DNA of 64,000 bases. Source: Taklimakanibacter sp021828105. GTDB lineage: Bacteria; Pseudomonadota; Alphaproteobacteria; Rhizobiales; Aestuariivirgaceae. Of this stretch, positions 26,334 through 35,958 are shown in pieces. The stretch covers positions 79,976-143,975 of the forward strand of contig JAKATG010000024.1 in NCBI GenBank assembly GCA_021828105.1, given 5' to 3'. The notes beneath the pieces are model-generated. The model was given only the letters and a program-made list of their open reading frames with translations. It had not been told where the DNA came from and did no database searches. Within the stretch, counting starts at the first letter, position 1; each line of letters opens with the position of its first letter. A program made the translations under genes and the position numbers.

Positions 26334-26765
26334 GGATGCGCACCAGCGCCAGGACCGACGTCACGATCACCGCGGCCGCGACATAGCTGCGCAAGCTGGC
26401 GAACCACAGCGGGAACCCCGCCGCCTCGGCGGTCAGTGCATCGCGCAGCGTCAGCAGGAGAAAGGCGGCGATCAGCAGCGACAGGCCCAGATGCGCGGGC
26501 AGGACGATGCACGCCCAGGCGGCAAAGAGGGCGGCGAGGCCGATCAGCCATTCGACGGCAATGCGGGCACGGCCGTAAGGGCCGGTCGCCAATGCCCAGT
26601 GCGCGCCTCCCATGAGGGCGAGAACCAACGCCCCATAGGACAAGAATGCCGATCCGAACGAGGCGCGCGGGAACGGGGCCGGTGAGATCCACATCAGGAC
26701 CAGCAGCAGCGGGAACGGAATCAGAGCAAGGATTCCGACAGCAAGTGCTGGTCGTGGGATGGCAT
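26326..26765 (-). pseudogene. DUF3429 family membrane protein, probable 5' frameshift
   Basis: A four-helix-type membrane protein (FLSYGALVLALMGGAHWAL is characteristic of DUF3429). From the first in-frame ATG, at 26694, only 122 residues result and the first transmembrane segment is lost. Upstream in the same frame, conserved-looking sequence continues (IPRPALAVGILALIPFPLLL) but there is no ATG, GTG or TTG before the stop. An ATG at 26765 is followed by only two bases, CC, before the IPRPAL frame, so one missing base would restore a start. This is either a real 1-nt lesion, a sequencing error, or use of a CTG start. Confidence 0.6.
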
Positions 26766-26863
26766 GGTGCGCGCGCAGCCTGGTTCCCCTTTCGCAAAAT
26801 CCGCAGGAGACATGCTTATATCACTCTCCTTCCCGTTCGCGGAAAGGGTGAGAGAGGCGGGCC

Positions 26864-29800
26864 TCAGCCCGCTTTGGCGCGCAATCTGGCCAGAAGCTCA
26901 GGCGTCACCTCGCCGGTGATCCGCATGCCCGATTGCAATTCGAACAGGCGAATGGAGTTCCGCATCCGGCTTCCCATGGTCCCGTTGGTCTCGCCGACAT
27001 CGAAGCCGAGCCGGCTCAGGAGCGCCTGGGCCTCCTGGACCGGATTGCCATTGTCGAAGCTCAGCGTTGCCGCGCCGATCACGGGCATGTCGGTCGCCGG
27101 TGCCGCGACGGGGCGGTCCTGCCATTCGGGATTGGTGATCGCCACGATATTGGCCTTGTCGCTATCGCGCTTGGGCGTCCATTGGGCGAGCCTGGACCTG
27201 ACCTCGGCAGTCACCCCCCGGGGCAAAGTGCTTTCCAGCGTCTTCGCTTTGGCCGCGGCATCGTGATCGTTCTGCCGGGCGGCAAGGCTGTACCAGAACA
27301 AGGCCTCGCCCAGATTCTGGCCGACGCCGAGGCCGCGCTCATAGAGCAGGGCGATATTGAACTGGCTGTCCTTGAGATTATGGGCCGCCGCTTCCGCGAA
27401 CCAGCGCGCCGCCCTCTCATAGTCGACCTTGACCTTCTGGCCATTGGCGAGCAGCACCGCCGCATTATGCATGGCGCGGACATTGCCGGCCCCTGCCGCA
27501 CGCTCATACCATTGGCGCGCCTTGTCCGGATCGGCCGTAACGCCGGTGCCGCGCTCGAGAAGCGCGCCCAGGCGATATTGCGCCGGCGCCAGGCCCTTCG
27601 CGGCCGCAACGCCGTACCAGCGCGCCGCGGCCTTGTAGTCCTGGGGCACGTTCCTGCCTTCGGCGAAGCGCGAAGCCACGACGAAAGCCGCCGCGGGATC
27701 GCCATCCAATGCCGCTTGCCGCAAGCTCTCCGAGCCGATGCCCGAAGGCAGCGCCTCGGCGTCGTTGATCGCGACCTCGCCGAACACGGTGCTGACGCCG
27801 CCGCCCGGAAGCGAGCTTGCGTAATTGCCACTGCCGAAAATGGCATCGGACTTGGCGAGAACCGTGCCGAGCGAGGAAGCAATCGACTTGCTCACGCCCT
27901 CGAGCGTGCTGGAGCTGCCCGGCGACGGCTGCTTGTCCTCCACTTGCGGCGGCGGCGCGTCGGCGGGCTTCTTGAAGTAATTGTTGTAGGCCAAGGCCGA
28001 GACTGCGGCCAAAAGTGCGATGGCAAGCACGATGAGCCGGCGGCGCTTGCCGCGCAGGTCCTGTTTGCCTTCGACTGCGGCCAGCGCGATGCCGGCCGCT
28101 TGCACCGGTTTTTCCCTCTTACGGAAGCGCAAGGAGAAGCGTGACCGCCCTTTCGGCGCCTGGTTGGCAGCGGCCTTCTGGCGGCCGAGGAAGCCCGAGG
28201 CCGAGGGACCCGGCGCTTGCTGAGCGGCGGCCTGCGCGGCTCGGCGCGCCGCGGCAATGAGCTCGCTCTGGACCGCCGGCGCTACCGGCTCAACCGGCGG
28301 CGGTGAGGGCGGATCGAGCGGCCGATAGGGATCAGGGCCGACCTCGCTGCGCAGATCAGGCCAGCTTTGCTCGTCTTCCCGAACGGGTGGTACTTTCGGA
28401 TCCGCAGCGAGCTCAGCTTCGACTTCAGCCACAGCTTGCGGTTCGCCGCGCAGCTGCTCGAGCTCGGTCAGCTTGTTGACGATCTGCTCCAGCGTCTCAT
28501 GAACCGCGCCCAAGGTCTCCTGATTGCGCCGGTCGGCTGTCTCGTAATTGGTCCTGACCGTTTCGAGGGCATTTTCGAGCGCCTGTAACTCCGGCGACGG
28601 CCCGATGCCCGGTCCCTTGGCCGGCCAGTCCTGCATGAGGCGGCTCGCCATGCGATTGGCGGCGTCCTCGGCCATGTCGCGCGCCCAGCCGCGGCTCTGC
28701 TCCATGCTCTGATAGAGCTGATGGATCGATTGTTCGAGGGTCGCGATGTGCTGGAGCTGCTGCTCGGTATTGGCGAGACGGTCGGAGAGGCCGGCAAATT
28801 CACGCTCGACGCCGGCCCGGGCCTGCGGCGCATGATCCTGGCGCATCGATTGGGCGATCCGATTGTCGAGCTCGAAGACGCGCTGCTCGAGATCGGCGAT
28901 CTGATTGCCGACATGATCGCCGCGGCCCTGCTCGAGCCATTTGGTGATCTCGGTCAGGCGCCGGTCGAGATCGGCGAGCGGACGCAGGTCGGGCCCTTGC
29001 GCGACGCGCGCCGAAAGCTGCTCGATCACGACGCGCAGCGATCGCAAATCATGCTCGGAAGCCGCTTCCGCCTTGAGGTCGTCGACCCGCTGGCCAAGGC
29101 TCTCCACCTCGGCGCTGAGGCGGCCGAGCTCATGCGGCGCTTGCGCTGCCTTGAGGAAGTCCTCCATGCGGTCTTCGAAATCGCGCAGATCCTTCTGGGC
29201 CTGCTGCACCGCCTGGGCCTGGGCGCGCTGTGCCGAAGCTTCCGAGGCCTGCTTCACCGAATCGATGCGCGTCATGAGCTTGCCGAATTCGCCCTGGACG
29301 AGCTTGCGGAGATCCTCCTTGATCCCCTCCTCCTTGTCGGTCATGCGGCCGGCGAGATCGGCGATGCGGCTCTCGATGCGGGCGATGAGCGGCGCATTGG
29401 ACAGGAGCCGATCACTGTCGATAGGCGCGCTCGCCGCATAGGCGACATCGTTCAGGCGATCCTGCACCGACTTCAGCGTGTCGCGCGTCTTGCGCTCGCT
29501 CACCTCGATATGATCGACGATGTTGCGCACCGCGGTCTCGAGCGAGCGGTAGCCCGGAACATCTTCAGGATTGCGGGGAAAGCCCTCGACGCCCTTGGTG
29601 AACTTGTCGCCGAGCGTTTCGATGCGCTCGCCGAACTGGGCGAAATTCTCCGCCGCCTGGCGTTCGGAGGCTTCGACCCGGGCCAGGATATCGCCGAGCG
29701 ATTGCTCCGGGGCAGGACGGCTCTTCTCGTAATGGCGCCCGGCCGTCGTATCCTGGTCGCGCCTTGCCATGCGGGTGAGCTGCTCGGACAGATGATCGAG

Positions 29801-29992
29801 CTTGCTCTGGATGTCGAGCATGGCATTAGGGGCTCGGGGCTTCTTCGGCGGCTCGACCTCGTCGGCCTGCTCGCGGATGACCGTGTTCAGCCATTCGCCC
29901 AAGGTCATGCCTGAGCGTCGCGCGGCATGCTTGGCAGCCTCGCGGGCCTCGCTGTCGATGCCCTTTACGCTCCACGGAATACCCGGCTTCAT
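26864..29992 (-). CDS. PodJ-like protein: coiled coil, membrane span, Sel1 repeats, peptidoglycan-binding domain
   Basis: Protein of 1042 residues. An N-terminal DNA-binding-like stub (MKPGIPWSVKGID, residues 1-45) precedes a long, Gln/Glu/Arg-rich coiled coil (about 60-540). A Pro/Ala linker and basic stretch lead to one transmembrane helix (LIVLAIALLAAVSALAY, about 652-668). The periplasmic part has Sel1/TPR-type repeats (about 750-920; AARWYGVAAAKGLAPAQYRL and similar) and a C-terminal peptidoglycan-binding domain (about 975-1040; LLSRLGFDVGETNGTMGS). This is the PodJ architecture, a polar localisation factor in alphaproteobacteria that organises pili and division proteins. The symbol is left blank because orthology was not tested. 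Confidence 0.85.
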   Translation of the reverse strand: MKPGIPWSVKGIDSEAREAAKHAARRSGMTLGEWLNTVIREQADEVEPPKKPRAPNAMLDIQSKLDHLSEQLTRMARRDQDTTAGRHYEKSRPAPEQSLGDILARVEASERQAAENFAQFGERIETLGDKFTKGVEGFPRNPEDVPGYRSLETAVRNIVDHIEVSERKTRDTLKSVQDRLNDVAYAASAPIDSDRLLSNAPLIARIESRIADLAGRMTDKEEGIKEDLRKLVQGEFGKLMTRIDSVKQASEASAQRAQAQAVQQAQKDLRDFEDRMEDFLKAAQAPHELGRLSAEVESLGQRVDDLKAEAASEHDLRSLRVVIEQLSARVAQGPDLRPLADLDRRLTEITKWLEQGRGDHVGNQIADLEQRVFELDNRIAQSMRQDHAPQARAGVEREFAGLSDRLANTEQQLQHIATLEQSIHQLYQSMEQSRGWARDMAEDAANRMASRLMQDWPAKGPGIGPSPELQALENALETVRTNYETADRRNQETLGAVHETLEQIVNKLTELEQLRGEPQAVAEVEAELAADPKVPPVREDEQSWPDLRSEVGPDPYRPLDPPSPPPVEPVAPAVQSELIAAARRAAQAAAQQAPGPSASGFLGRQKAAANQAPKGRSRFSLRFRKREKPVQAAGIALAAVEGKQDLRGKRRRLIVLAIALLAAVSALAYNNYFKKPADAPPPQVEDKQPSPGSSSTLEGVSKSIASSLGTVLAKSDAIFGSGNYASSLPGGGVSTVFGEVAINDAEALPSGIGSESLRQAALDGDPAAAFVVASRFAEGRNVPQDYKAAARWYGVAAAKGLAPAQYRLGALLERGTGVTADPDKARQWYERAAGAGNVRAMHNAAVLLANGQKVKVDYERAARWFAEAAAHNLKDSQFNIALLYERGLGVGQNLGEALFWYSLAARQNDHDAAAKAKTLESTLPRGVTAEVRSRLAQWTPKRDSDKANIVAITNPEWQDRPVAAPATDMPVIGAATLSFDNGNPVQEAQALLSRLGFDVGETNGTMGSRMRNSIRLFELQSGMRITGEVTPELLARLRAKAG

Positions 29993-30198
29993 ACCCGCTC
30001 TAACCTTCCAGGCCCCTCGCGACCCTGATGCGGATGGCGACCTCTAATTCGCCCTAAAGGTTAACGTTTTGGGTAAAAATTCCGTTAAGGGGCCGCCATT
30101 CCTTCGCCCTTTTTGACCGTTAGCCATGCGATACCCCAATGGCAGCTTTGCCATCTGTCCATAATTTAAGCAGGCTAGGGGTTATGAATCGCTGCGAT

Positions 30199-30217
30199 CG
30201 TCCTATATAGTAGGACG
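30199..30217. promoter_or_regulatory. Palindrome upstream of the MerR-type gene
   Basis: CGTCCTA-TATAG-TAGGACG is a perfect 7-bp-arm inverted repeat located 48 nt upstream of the MerR-family start codon. The dyad with a short AT spacer is the kind of site MerR proteins bind between -35 and -10; it may be the regulator's own operator. Confidence 0.5.
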
Positions 30218-30264
30218 CGACGGCAATCGCCCCTGAGGGCATAAAAAACGAACGGAGAGCAAAA

Positions 30265-30714
30265 ATGGCTCAATCGACGGTTGCTGACCGGTCGAATCGG
30301 GATCGAACCTATTCCATAACGGAACTTTGCCGAGAATTCGATGTAACGCCCCGAACGTTACGGTTTTACGAACAAAAGGGCTTGCTCCACCCTGATCGGC
30401 GCGGCTGGACCCGGCTGTTCAGCTATCGCGACCGTGCGCGGTTGCAGCTTATCCTGCGCGGCAAGAAGGTCGGCTTCTCGCTGGAAGAGATCAAGGAAAT
30501 GCTCGATCTCTACAATCTGCGGGACGGACAGCTCACCCAGCTCAGGGTATCGTCGACAAAATTCCGTGAACGCCTCGAGGCCCTGCGCAAGCAGCGGCTC
30601 GAGCTCGAGGACGCGATCAGCGATCTCGAAAAGACGATCACGGTCGTCGATGGCATGCTGAAGGAACGCGAAGCGGCAGAAAGCGCGCCTCGGCGTGCGG
30701 CCAATGCCGAATGA
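30265..30714 (+). CDS. MerR family transcriptional regulator
   Basis: Regulator of 149 residues. The MerR HTH is YSITELCREFDVTPRTLRFYE (its core at about residues 16-36), followed by GLL, the RRGWTRLFSYRDRARL wing and a long C-terminal coiled coil for dimerisation. There are no cysteines in the effector end, so a metal sensor is unlikely. It resembles the LiuR/branched-chain catabolism subgroup. GGAGAG precedes the ATG. It overlaps nudC by 11 nt. Confidence 0.9.
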   Translation: MAQSTVADRSNRDRTYSITELCREFDVTPRTLRFYEQKGLLHPDRRGWTRLFSYRDRARLQLILRGKKVGFSLEEIKEMLDLYNLRDGQLTQLRVSSTKFRERLEALRKQRLELEDAISDLEKTITVVDGMLKEREAAESAPRRAANAE

Positions 30715-31591
30715 TGCGGGAGCGATAGAACCTTCCCGCATTCTGGGCTTCAGCGGCGGCTCGCTCGATCGGGCCGCCGCTTTTCGTCATGATGCAAATT
30801 GGATCGCGGCGCGGCGTGCCGACCCCAAGGCGCGATTGCTGCGCCTCAATGGCGACAAGGCCCGCATCATCGCCAACCAGCTCCATTTCGAGGAAGCGGT
30901 CGATGCCGAAGCCGTCTTCCTCGGCCTCGACGTTGAGGGCAACGTCATCTTTGCCGGCGAGGCGGCTCTGCCGTTGGAGGACGCGCGGGACCTCAGAAGC
31001 CTTGCCATCGAAGGCCAGCTCGCGGCGCAAGATCTGGCGACCCTCGCCCAGGCGCGCTCGCTGCTGCACTGGCATCAACGTCACCGTTTCTGCGCCAATT
31101 GCGGACATGAGACCGAGATGAAGGATGGCGGCTATCGCCGCCACTGCCCCCATTGCACCGCCGATCACTTTCCGCGCACCGATCCCGTCGCCATCATCGT
31201 GGTGCGCTCGGGCGATAATTTCCTGCTCGGCCGCCAGGCCAGCTGGGCCCCCGGCCGCTATTCGGCGCTCGCCGGCTTCATCGAGCCCGGCGAAACGATC
31301 GAGGAAGCCGCGCGCCGGGAGGTGCTGGAGGAATCCGGTATTCGCGTCGGCCCCATAACCTATGTGGCGAGCCAGCCCTGGCCCTACCCTTCGAGCCTGA
31401 TGATCGGGCTCATCGGCGAAGCGCTCAACCAGGACATCGTCATCGACAAGACCGAGCTCGAAGATGCGCGCTGGTTCAGCCGCGCCGAGGTCCGCCTGAT
31501 GTTCGACGAGCGCCACCCGCAGGGCCTCGGCGTGCCGCCGCCGATGGCCATCGCCCACAAGATCCTGGAAACCGCGGTTACTTGGCCGTGA
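30704..31591 (+). CDS. nudC: NAD(+) diphosphatase (NudC)
   Basis: Nudix hydrolase of 295 residues that cleaves NAD(H) and can decap NAD-RNA. A zinc ribbon (FCANCG ... CPHC, about 127-150) is followed by the Nudix box starting GFIEPGETIEEAARREVLEE and the NudC-specific SQPWPYPSSLM. Start: ATG 30704, inside the merR 3' end. Convergent overlap of 14 nt with pheA. Confidence 0.95.
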   Translation: MPNDAGAIEPSRILGFSGGSLDRAAAFRHDANWIAARRADPKARLLRLNGDKARIIANQLHFEEAVDAEAVFLGLDVEGNVIFAGEAALPLEDARDLRSLAIEGQLAAQDLATLAQARSLLHWHQRHRFCANCGHETEMKDGGYRRHCPHCTADHFPRTDPVAIIVVRSGDNFLLGRQASWAPGRYSALAGFIEPGETIEEAARREVLEESGIRVGPITYVASQPWPYPSSLMIGLIGEALNQDIVIDKTELEDARWFSRAEVRLMFDERHPQGLGVPPPMAIAHKILETAVTWP

Positions 31592-32447
31592 ACCCCGCCA
31601 TGCGCCGGGCGATCTCGGCGCGATAGGGGCTCGCCTTGTAGACGCCGAGCACGCGCAGATGCGAGGTGAAGAATTCGAGCTCCTCGAGCGCCAGCCTGAC
31701 ATTGCGCTCGGAAGGATGACCTTCGACATCGGCATAGAACTGCGTCGCGGCGAACTGCCCTTCCAGCTGGTAGGATTCGAGCTTCGTCATATTGACGCCA
31801 TTGGTGGCGAAGCCGCCCATCGCCTTGTAGAGCGCCGCCGGGACGTTGCGCACCCGGAAGACGAAGCTGGTGACGACCGGCGCGTCCTCGGGCTCGGCAT
31901 CATGCGGGTCGGCCGAGAGCACGATGAAGCGCGTGGTGTTGTGCTCCTCGTCCTCGATATTCTCCTTGAGGATATCGAGGCCATAGATTTCGCCCGCGAG
32001 CCTCGTGGCGATCGCCGCCCGCGTCTTGTCCTTGACCTCGGCGAGCTCGCGTGCAGCACCCGCCGTATCGGCGGCGACAACGGGCTTGAGCTTCATCTCG
32101 CGGATCGCCTTGCGGCACTGGCCCAAGGCATGGATATGGCTATGCACCGTCTTGAGACCTTGAAGCGATGCACCGGGCACCATCAGCAGCTGGTGATGAA
32201 CGCGCAGGAAATGCTCGCCGACGATATAGAGATTCGATGCCGGCAAGAGATGATGGATATCGGCGACGCGCCCCGCCACCGAATTGTCGATGGGGATCAT
32301 GGCGAGATCGACCTCGCGCTCCTTGACCGCGGCAAAGGCGTCTTCGAACGTGCCCATGGCCGTGGGCTCGTGGCCGGGATAGGCTTCGCGGCAGGCAATA
32401 TGCGAATTGGCGCCGGGCTCGCCCTGATAGGCGATTTTCGCTGTCAT
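31578..32447 (-). CDS. pheA: Prephenate dehydratase
   Basis: Monofunctional enzyme, 289 residues, converts prephenate to phenylpyruvate in phenylalanine synthesis. The catalytic domain shows IAYQGEPGANSH at the N-terminus and the substrate motif EHNTTRFIVL; a C-terminal ACT domain (about 195-275) with NMTKLESYQL mediates feedback by phenylalanine. Twenty nucleotides separate it from upstream kdsB, so they are probably cotranscribed, a common alphaproteobacterial order. Confidence 0.96.
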   Translation of the reverse strand: MTAKIAYQGEPGANSHIACREAYPGHEPTAMGTFEDAFAAVKEREVDLAMIPIDNSVAGRVADIHHLLPASNLYIVGEHFLRVHHQLLMVPGASLQGLKTVHSHIHALGQCRKAIREMKLKPVVAADTAGAARELAEVKDKTRAAIATRLAGEIYGLDILKENIEDEEHNTTRFIVLSADPHDAEPEDAPVVTSFVFRVRNVPAALYKAMGGFATNGVNMTKLESYQLEGQFAATQFYADVEGHPSERNVRLALEELEFFTSHLRVLGVYKASPYRAEIARRMAGFTAK

Positions 32448-32467
32448 TCTAGAATTGTCCCCTCAAA

Positions 32468-33220
32468 TCAAAAGCGGCTCGCCTTCAGCATCTGGCGCGC
32501 CGCCTCGAGATCGGCCGGAGTATCGACACCCAGAGGCACCGAGTCAACGCGCACCACCGCGATCGTCATGCCGTTGTCGAGGGCGCGCATCTGCTCGAGA
32601 CGGCGCTCGCTCTCGCGCTCGCTCACCGGGAGCTTCACGAAACGCTCGAGCGCCTCGCGGCGGAAGGCGTAGATGCCGATGTGATGCCAGAAACGGGGCC
32701 CGAGATCGGCGGCGGGCCGGCGCTGGAAATCGCGCGCGAAAGCGACCTCGCGCTCATCGCTCAAGGGCGCGATCGCCTTGACGATATTGGGATTGGCGAC
32801 ATCGGCATCATCGGTAATGGGCGCGGCAATGGTCGAGATGTCGACGCCCTCATTGACGAGCCCACCCAGGCAGCGCTGCACGTCGAGCGGCTCGACCGTC
32901 GGGAGGTCGCCCTGCAGATTAACGATGAAGCGGAAGCGCCGTTCGGGATCGCGCAAGGAAAGTGCCGCCCAGACGCGATCCGAACCCGAAGCGAGGCCGG
33001 GCTCGGTGACGATGGCATCGCCGCCATGCGCCTTGATCGCCCGCGCGATCTCCATTTCAGCGCAAGCGACGAGGACCTGACCGACATTGGCCTCGACCGC
33101 GCGCTTCCACACATGCACGATCATGGGAAGGCCGTGGATGTCGGCGAGCGGCTTGCCGGGAAGCCTGGTCGAGGCCATCCGGGCGGGGATAACGACGATG
33201 GTATTCTGGTGCTCGATCAT
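32468..33220 (-). CDS. kdsB: 3-deoxy-manno-octulosonate cytidylyltransferase
   Basis: CMP-KDO synthetase, 250 residues, activates KDO for lipopolysaccharide. Motifs: VVIPARMASTRLPGKPL, VNLQGDLPTVEP, HIGIYAFRREALERF and PLGVDTPADLEAAR. The ATG at 33220 (MIEHQNT) fits the family N-terminus; the frame stays open 72 codons further up but that part is unlike the family and reaches the cytochrome gene. No strong ribosome site is visible. Confidence 0.96.
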   Translation of the reverse strand: MIEHQNTIVVIPARMASTRLPGKPLADIHGLPMIVHVWKRAVEANVGQVLVACAEMEIARAIKAHGGDAIVTEPGLASGSDRVWAALSLRDPERRFRFIVNLQGDLPTVEPLDVQRCLGGLVNEGVDISTIAAPITDDADVANPNIVKAIAPLSDEREVAFARDFQRRPAADLGPRFWHHIGIYAFRREALERFVKLPVSERESERRLEQMRALDNGMTIAVVRVDSVPLGVDTPADLEAARQMLKASRF

Positions 33221-33347
33221 GGGGTTAAGAGAGGGCGCGGCAAATTGACAGGCGACCTTTATCGTATTGCGGGCCATTCGAGAAACAATTAGTTTCCGCG
33301 GGCCACGCAGAGAAAATTGAGGGAACCGGTCATCCGGCCTACCAAAT

Positions 33348-33893
33348 ATGGATAGTTTCGTATTCAATAAATTCGCCGGCGCATTTCTCGGGACGGCGCT
33401 TGTGGTGTTCGGGCTCGGCGAGCTCAAGAACATCATTTATCACGCCGAAACCCCTGAAAAACCGGGTTTTATCATCGAAGTCGCCGAGGCGGCCACCGGC
33501 GAGGCCGCCGGCGGTGGCGAAACGGCCAAGGAATCGCTGGGCACCCTCCTCGCCAAGGCCGATCCCGCCAAGGGCCAGGCCCAGGCCAAGGCCTGCCTTG
33601 CCTGCCATGTCTTCGAAAAGGGCGGCGCCAACAAGACGGGCCCCGATCTGTGGGACGTGGTCGACCGCCCGATCGCCTCGCATGAGGGCTTCGCCTATTC
33701 CGACGACATGAAATCGCATTCCGGCGACAAATGGACTTTTGAGAATCTCAACACGTTCATCACCAATCCGAAAGGATTCGTGCCCAAGACCAAGATGACT
33801 TTCGGCGGGATCAAGCGCGACCAGGCGCGTGCCGACCTTCTCGCCTATCTGCGCACCCTGTCGGACAGTCCGAAGCCTTTGCCGGCACCATAA
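33348..33893 (+). CDS. Membrane-anchored cytochrome c (CycM-like)
   Basis: Protein of 181 residues: an N-terminal hydrophobic anchor (FNKFAGAFLGTALVVFGLG), an Ala/Gly/Glu-rich linker, then a class I cytochrome c domain with heme motif CLACH at 83-87 and axial Met in KTKMTFGGI. This matches the CycM/c552-type donor that links the bc1 complex to cytochrome oxidase in rhizobia. Divergent from kdsB. Confidence 0.92.
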   Translation: MDSFVFNKFAGAFLGTALVVFGLGELKNIIYHAETPEKPGFIIEVAEAATGEAAGGGETAKESLGTLLAKADPAKGQAQAKACLACHVFEKGGANKTGPDLWDVVDRPIASHEGFAYSDDMKSHSGDKWTFENLNTFITNPKGFVPKTKMTFGGIKRDQARADLLAYLRTLSDSPKPLPAP

Positions 33894-33918
33894 TTGGCTG
33901 AATCCATTGACTTATTCA

Positions 33919-33945
33919 AAAGGGCCGGCACAAAAGCCGGTCCTT
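33919..33945 (+). terminator. Rho-independent terminator after the cytochrome c gene
   Basis: An 11-bp stem (AAAGGGCCGGC paired with GCCGGTCCTTT, one G-U pair) with loop ACAAAA lies 25 nt after the stop codon, followed by GCGTTTGCG. Confidence 0.6.
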
Positions 33946-34080
33946 TGCGTTTGCGTCTGAGTCTGCAGAAAACCGCAAATCTCACAAAGATTTAACCGAC
34001 CGGCGCACGCTCCGATGTTTTGCATTCCGGCTTGGAATGCGTATCTTTGGGTCAAGTAAATCAAAGGAGAGCCCTGAGCG

Positions 34081-35958
34081 ATGATCCTTACCCGCCGCAG
34101 CCTCATCAAAACCGTCTCTCTCCTGGGGCTCGGATCGCTTTCCTGCATCAAGGTGCTCTCCGTCGAACGGGCAAAGGCTGATGACCGGGTGTTCAGTCAC
34201 GGTAATAACATCTATGGCGAACTCAAATACCCGCCCGACTTCAAGCATTTCGACTATGTGAATCCGAACGCCCCGAAAGGCGGCAGACTGAGGCTCGGCA
34301 CTGTCGGATCCTTCGACACCTTCAACCCTTTCATCATCAAGGGCGACCCCGCCGCTTATGCCGGGACCGTGTTCGAGACCCTGACCGCTCAGAGCTTCGA
34401 TGAAGTGGCCTCGGCCTATGGCCTTATCGCCGAGAGCACCTATCATCCCGAGGATGATTCCTATGTCGCGTTTCGCCTGCGCCCCGAGGCGCGCTGGCAG
34501 GACGGTAAGCCCATCACGGTCGAAGACGTCATCTACGGCTTCACATTCCTGAAAGAAAACAATCCGCAATACCAATTTTACTATCGGAACGTCATCAAGG
34601 TCGAAAAGACCGGCGACAATGAGGTCACTTTCGCCTTCGACAGCAAAGGCAATCGCGAACTGCCCGGCATCATGGGACAGGCCATGGTGATCCCAAAACA
34701 TTATTGGGAGGGCACGAATGCTTCCGGCAAGAAGCGGAATATCGCCGAGACGACGCTCGAGCCGCCGCTCGGCTCCGGCCCCTATCGCATCAAGAGCTTC
34801 AAGGCCGGACAATCGATCATCTTCGAACGGGTCAAGGACTATTGGGGCGAGAAGCTGCCGGTCAATGTCGGCCAGGACAATTTCGACGAGATCGAGCTCA
34901 TTTATTTCCGCGACCGCAACATTATTTTCCAAGCCTTCAAGGGCGACCAGCTCGATGTCAGGCTCGGCACCGGCACCAAGGAATGGGAAACCCAGTATGA
35001 TTTTCCCGCGGTGAAGAAGGGCAATGTCATCAAGAAGATCTTCACGACCAAGGATGCCGAGCAGATGCAGGGCTTCGTCTTCAATACGAGACGGGCCAAG
35101 TTCGCCGATCCCAGGGTACGCCACGCCTTCAATCTCGCCTATGACTTCGAAGGCCGCATGCGCGTGCTCTCCTTCGGCGACTACAACAAGCGCACCCAGA
35201 GCTACTTCCAGAATTCCGAGCTCGCCGCCACCGGCCTGCCGCAGGGCCGCGAGCTCGAGATCCTCAGCCTGTTCAAGGACCAGCTCCCGGGGGAAGTGTT
35301 CACGACCGAATACGTCAACCCCGTCAACGGCACGCCCCAGAATATTCGCGCCAATTTGCGCAAAGCGGTGGAGCTTCTCAAGGAAGCGGGGTGGTCGATC
35401 AAGAACGGGGCGCTTACCAATGATGCGACCGGCGAGCGGATGACCATGGAATTCCTGCTCGACGATCCGGCTTTCGAGGACATGAACCTCGCCTACAAGC
35501 CGAGCCTCGAGCGCCTCGGCATCGCCGTCACCATCCGCACGGTCGATTCGGCGCAATATCAAAATCGCATTCGTGACTTCGATTTCGACGTGATCACCTC
35601 CGTCTTCGCGCAGAGCCTGTCGCCCGGCAATGAGCAGCGCGAGTATTGGGGAACACTGGCCGCCGACCAGAAGGGCAGCCGCAATGTGATCGGCATCAAG
35701 AATCCGGTGGTCGACAAGATCATCGATCTCATCATCTTCGCCACCAACCGCGACGAGCTCATCGCCGCCACCAAGGCGCTCGACCGTGTTCTCCTGTGGA
35801 ATTACTACATGGTGCCCGATTTCTACCGGGCCGAGCAATTCCTGCCCTACTGGAACCGCTTCGGCTATCCCGAGCCCAACCCGCCCTATGCCCTCGGCTT
35901 CCCGATGCTCTGGTGGTGGGATGAGGAAAAAGCCAAGAAGACGGCGGCCAATAAATGA
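34081..35958 (+). CDS. Extracellular solute-binding protein, YejA-like (copy 1)
   Basis: Peptide-type (family 5) periplasmic binding protein, 625 residues. The leader has a twin-arginine-like RRSLIKTVSLLGLGSL. The mature start YPPDFKHFDYVNPNAPKGG is the YejA signature and recurs almost identically in the next gene, showing a tandem duplication. LEPPLGSGPYRIKSF is a further conserved stretch. The stop overlaps the second copy (ATGA). With the yejB, yejE and yejF products it would deliver oligopeptides or microcin C-like compounds. Confidence 0.92.
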   Translation: MILTRRSLIKTVSLLGLGSLSCIKVLSVERAKADDRVFSHGNNIYGELKYPPDFKHFDYVNPNAPKGGRLRLGTVGSFDTFNPFIIKGDPAAYAGTVFETLTAQSFDEVASAYGLIAESTYHPEDDSYVAFRLRPEARWQDGKPITVEDVIYGFTFLKENNPQYQFYYRNVIKVEKTGDNEVTFAFDSKGNRELPGIMGQAMVIPKHYWEGTNASGKKRNIAETTLEPPLGSGPYRIKSFKAGQSIIFERVKDYWGEKLPVNVGQDNFDEIELIYFRDRNIIFQAFKGDQLDVRLGTGTKEWETQYDFPAVKKGNVIKKIFTTKDAEQMQGFVFNTRRAKFADPRVRHAFNLAYDFEGRMRVLSFGDYNKRTQSYFQNSELAATGLPQGRELEILSLFKDQLPGEVFTTEYVNPVNGTPQNIRANLRKAVELLKEAGWSIKNGALTNDATGERMTMEFLLDDPAFEDMNLAYKPSLERLGIAVTIRTVDSAQYQNRIRDFDFDVITSVFAQSLSPGNEQREYWGTLAADQKGSRNVIGIKNPVVDKIIDLIIFATNRDELIAATKALDRVLLWNYYMVPDFYRAEQFLPYWNRFGYPEPNPPYALGFPMLWWWDEEKAKKTAANK

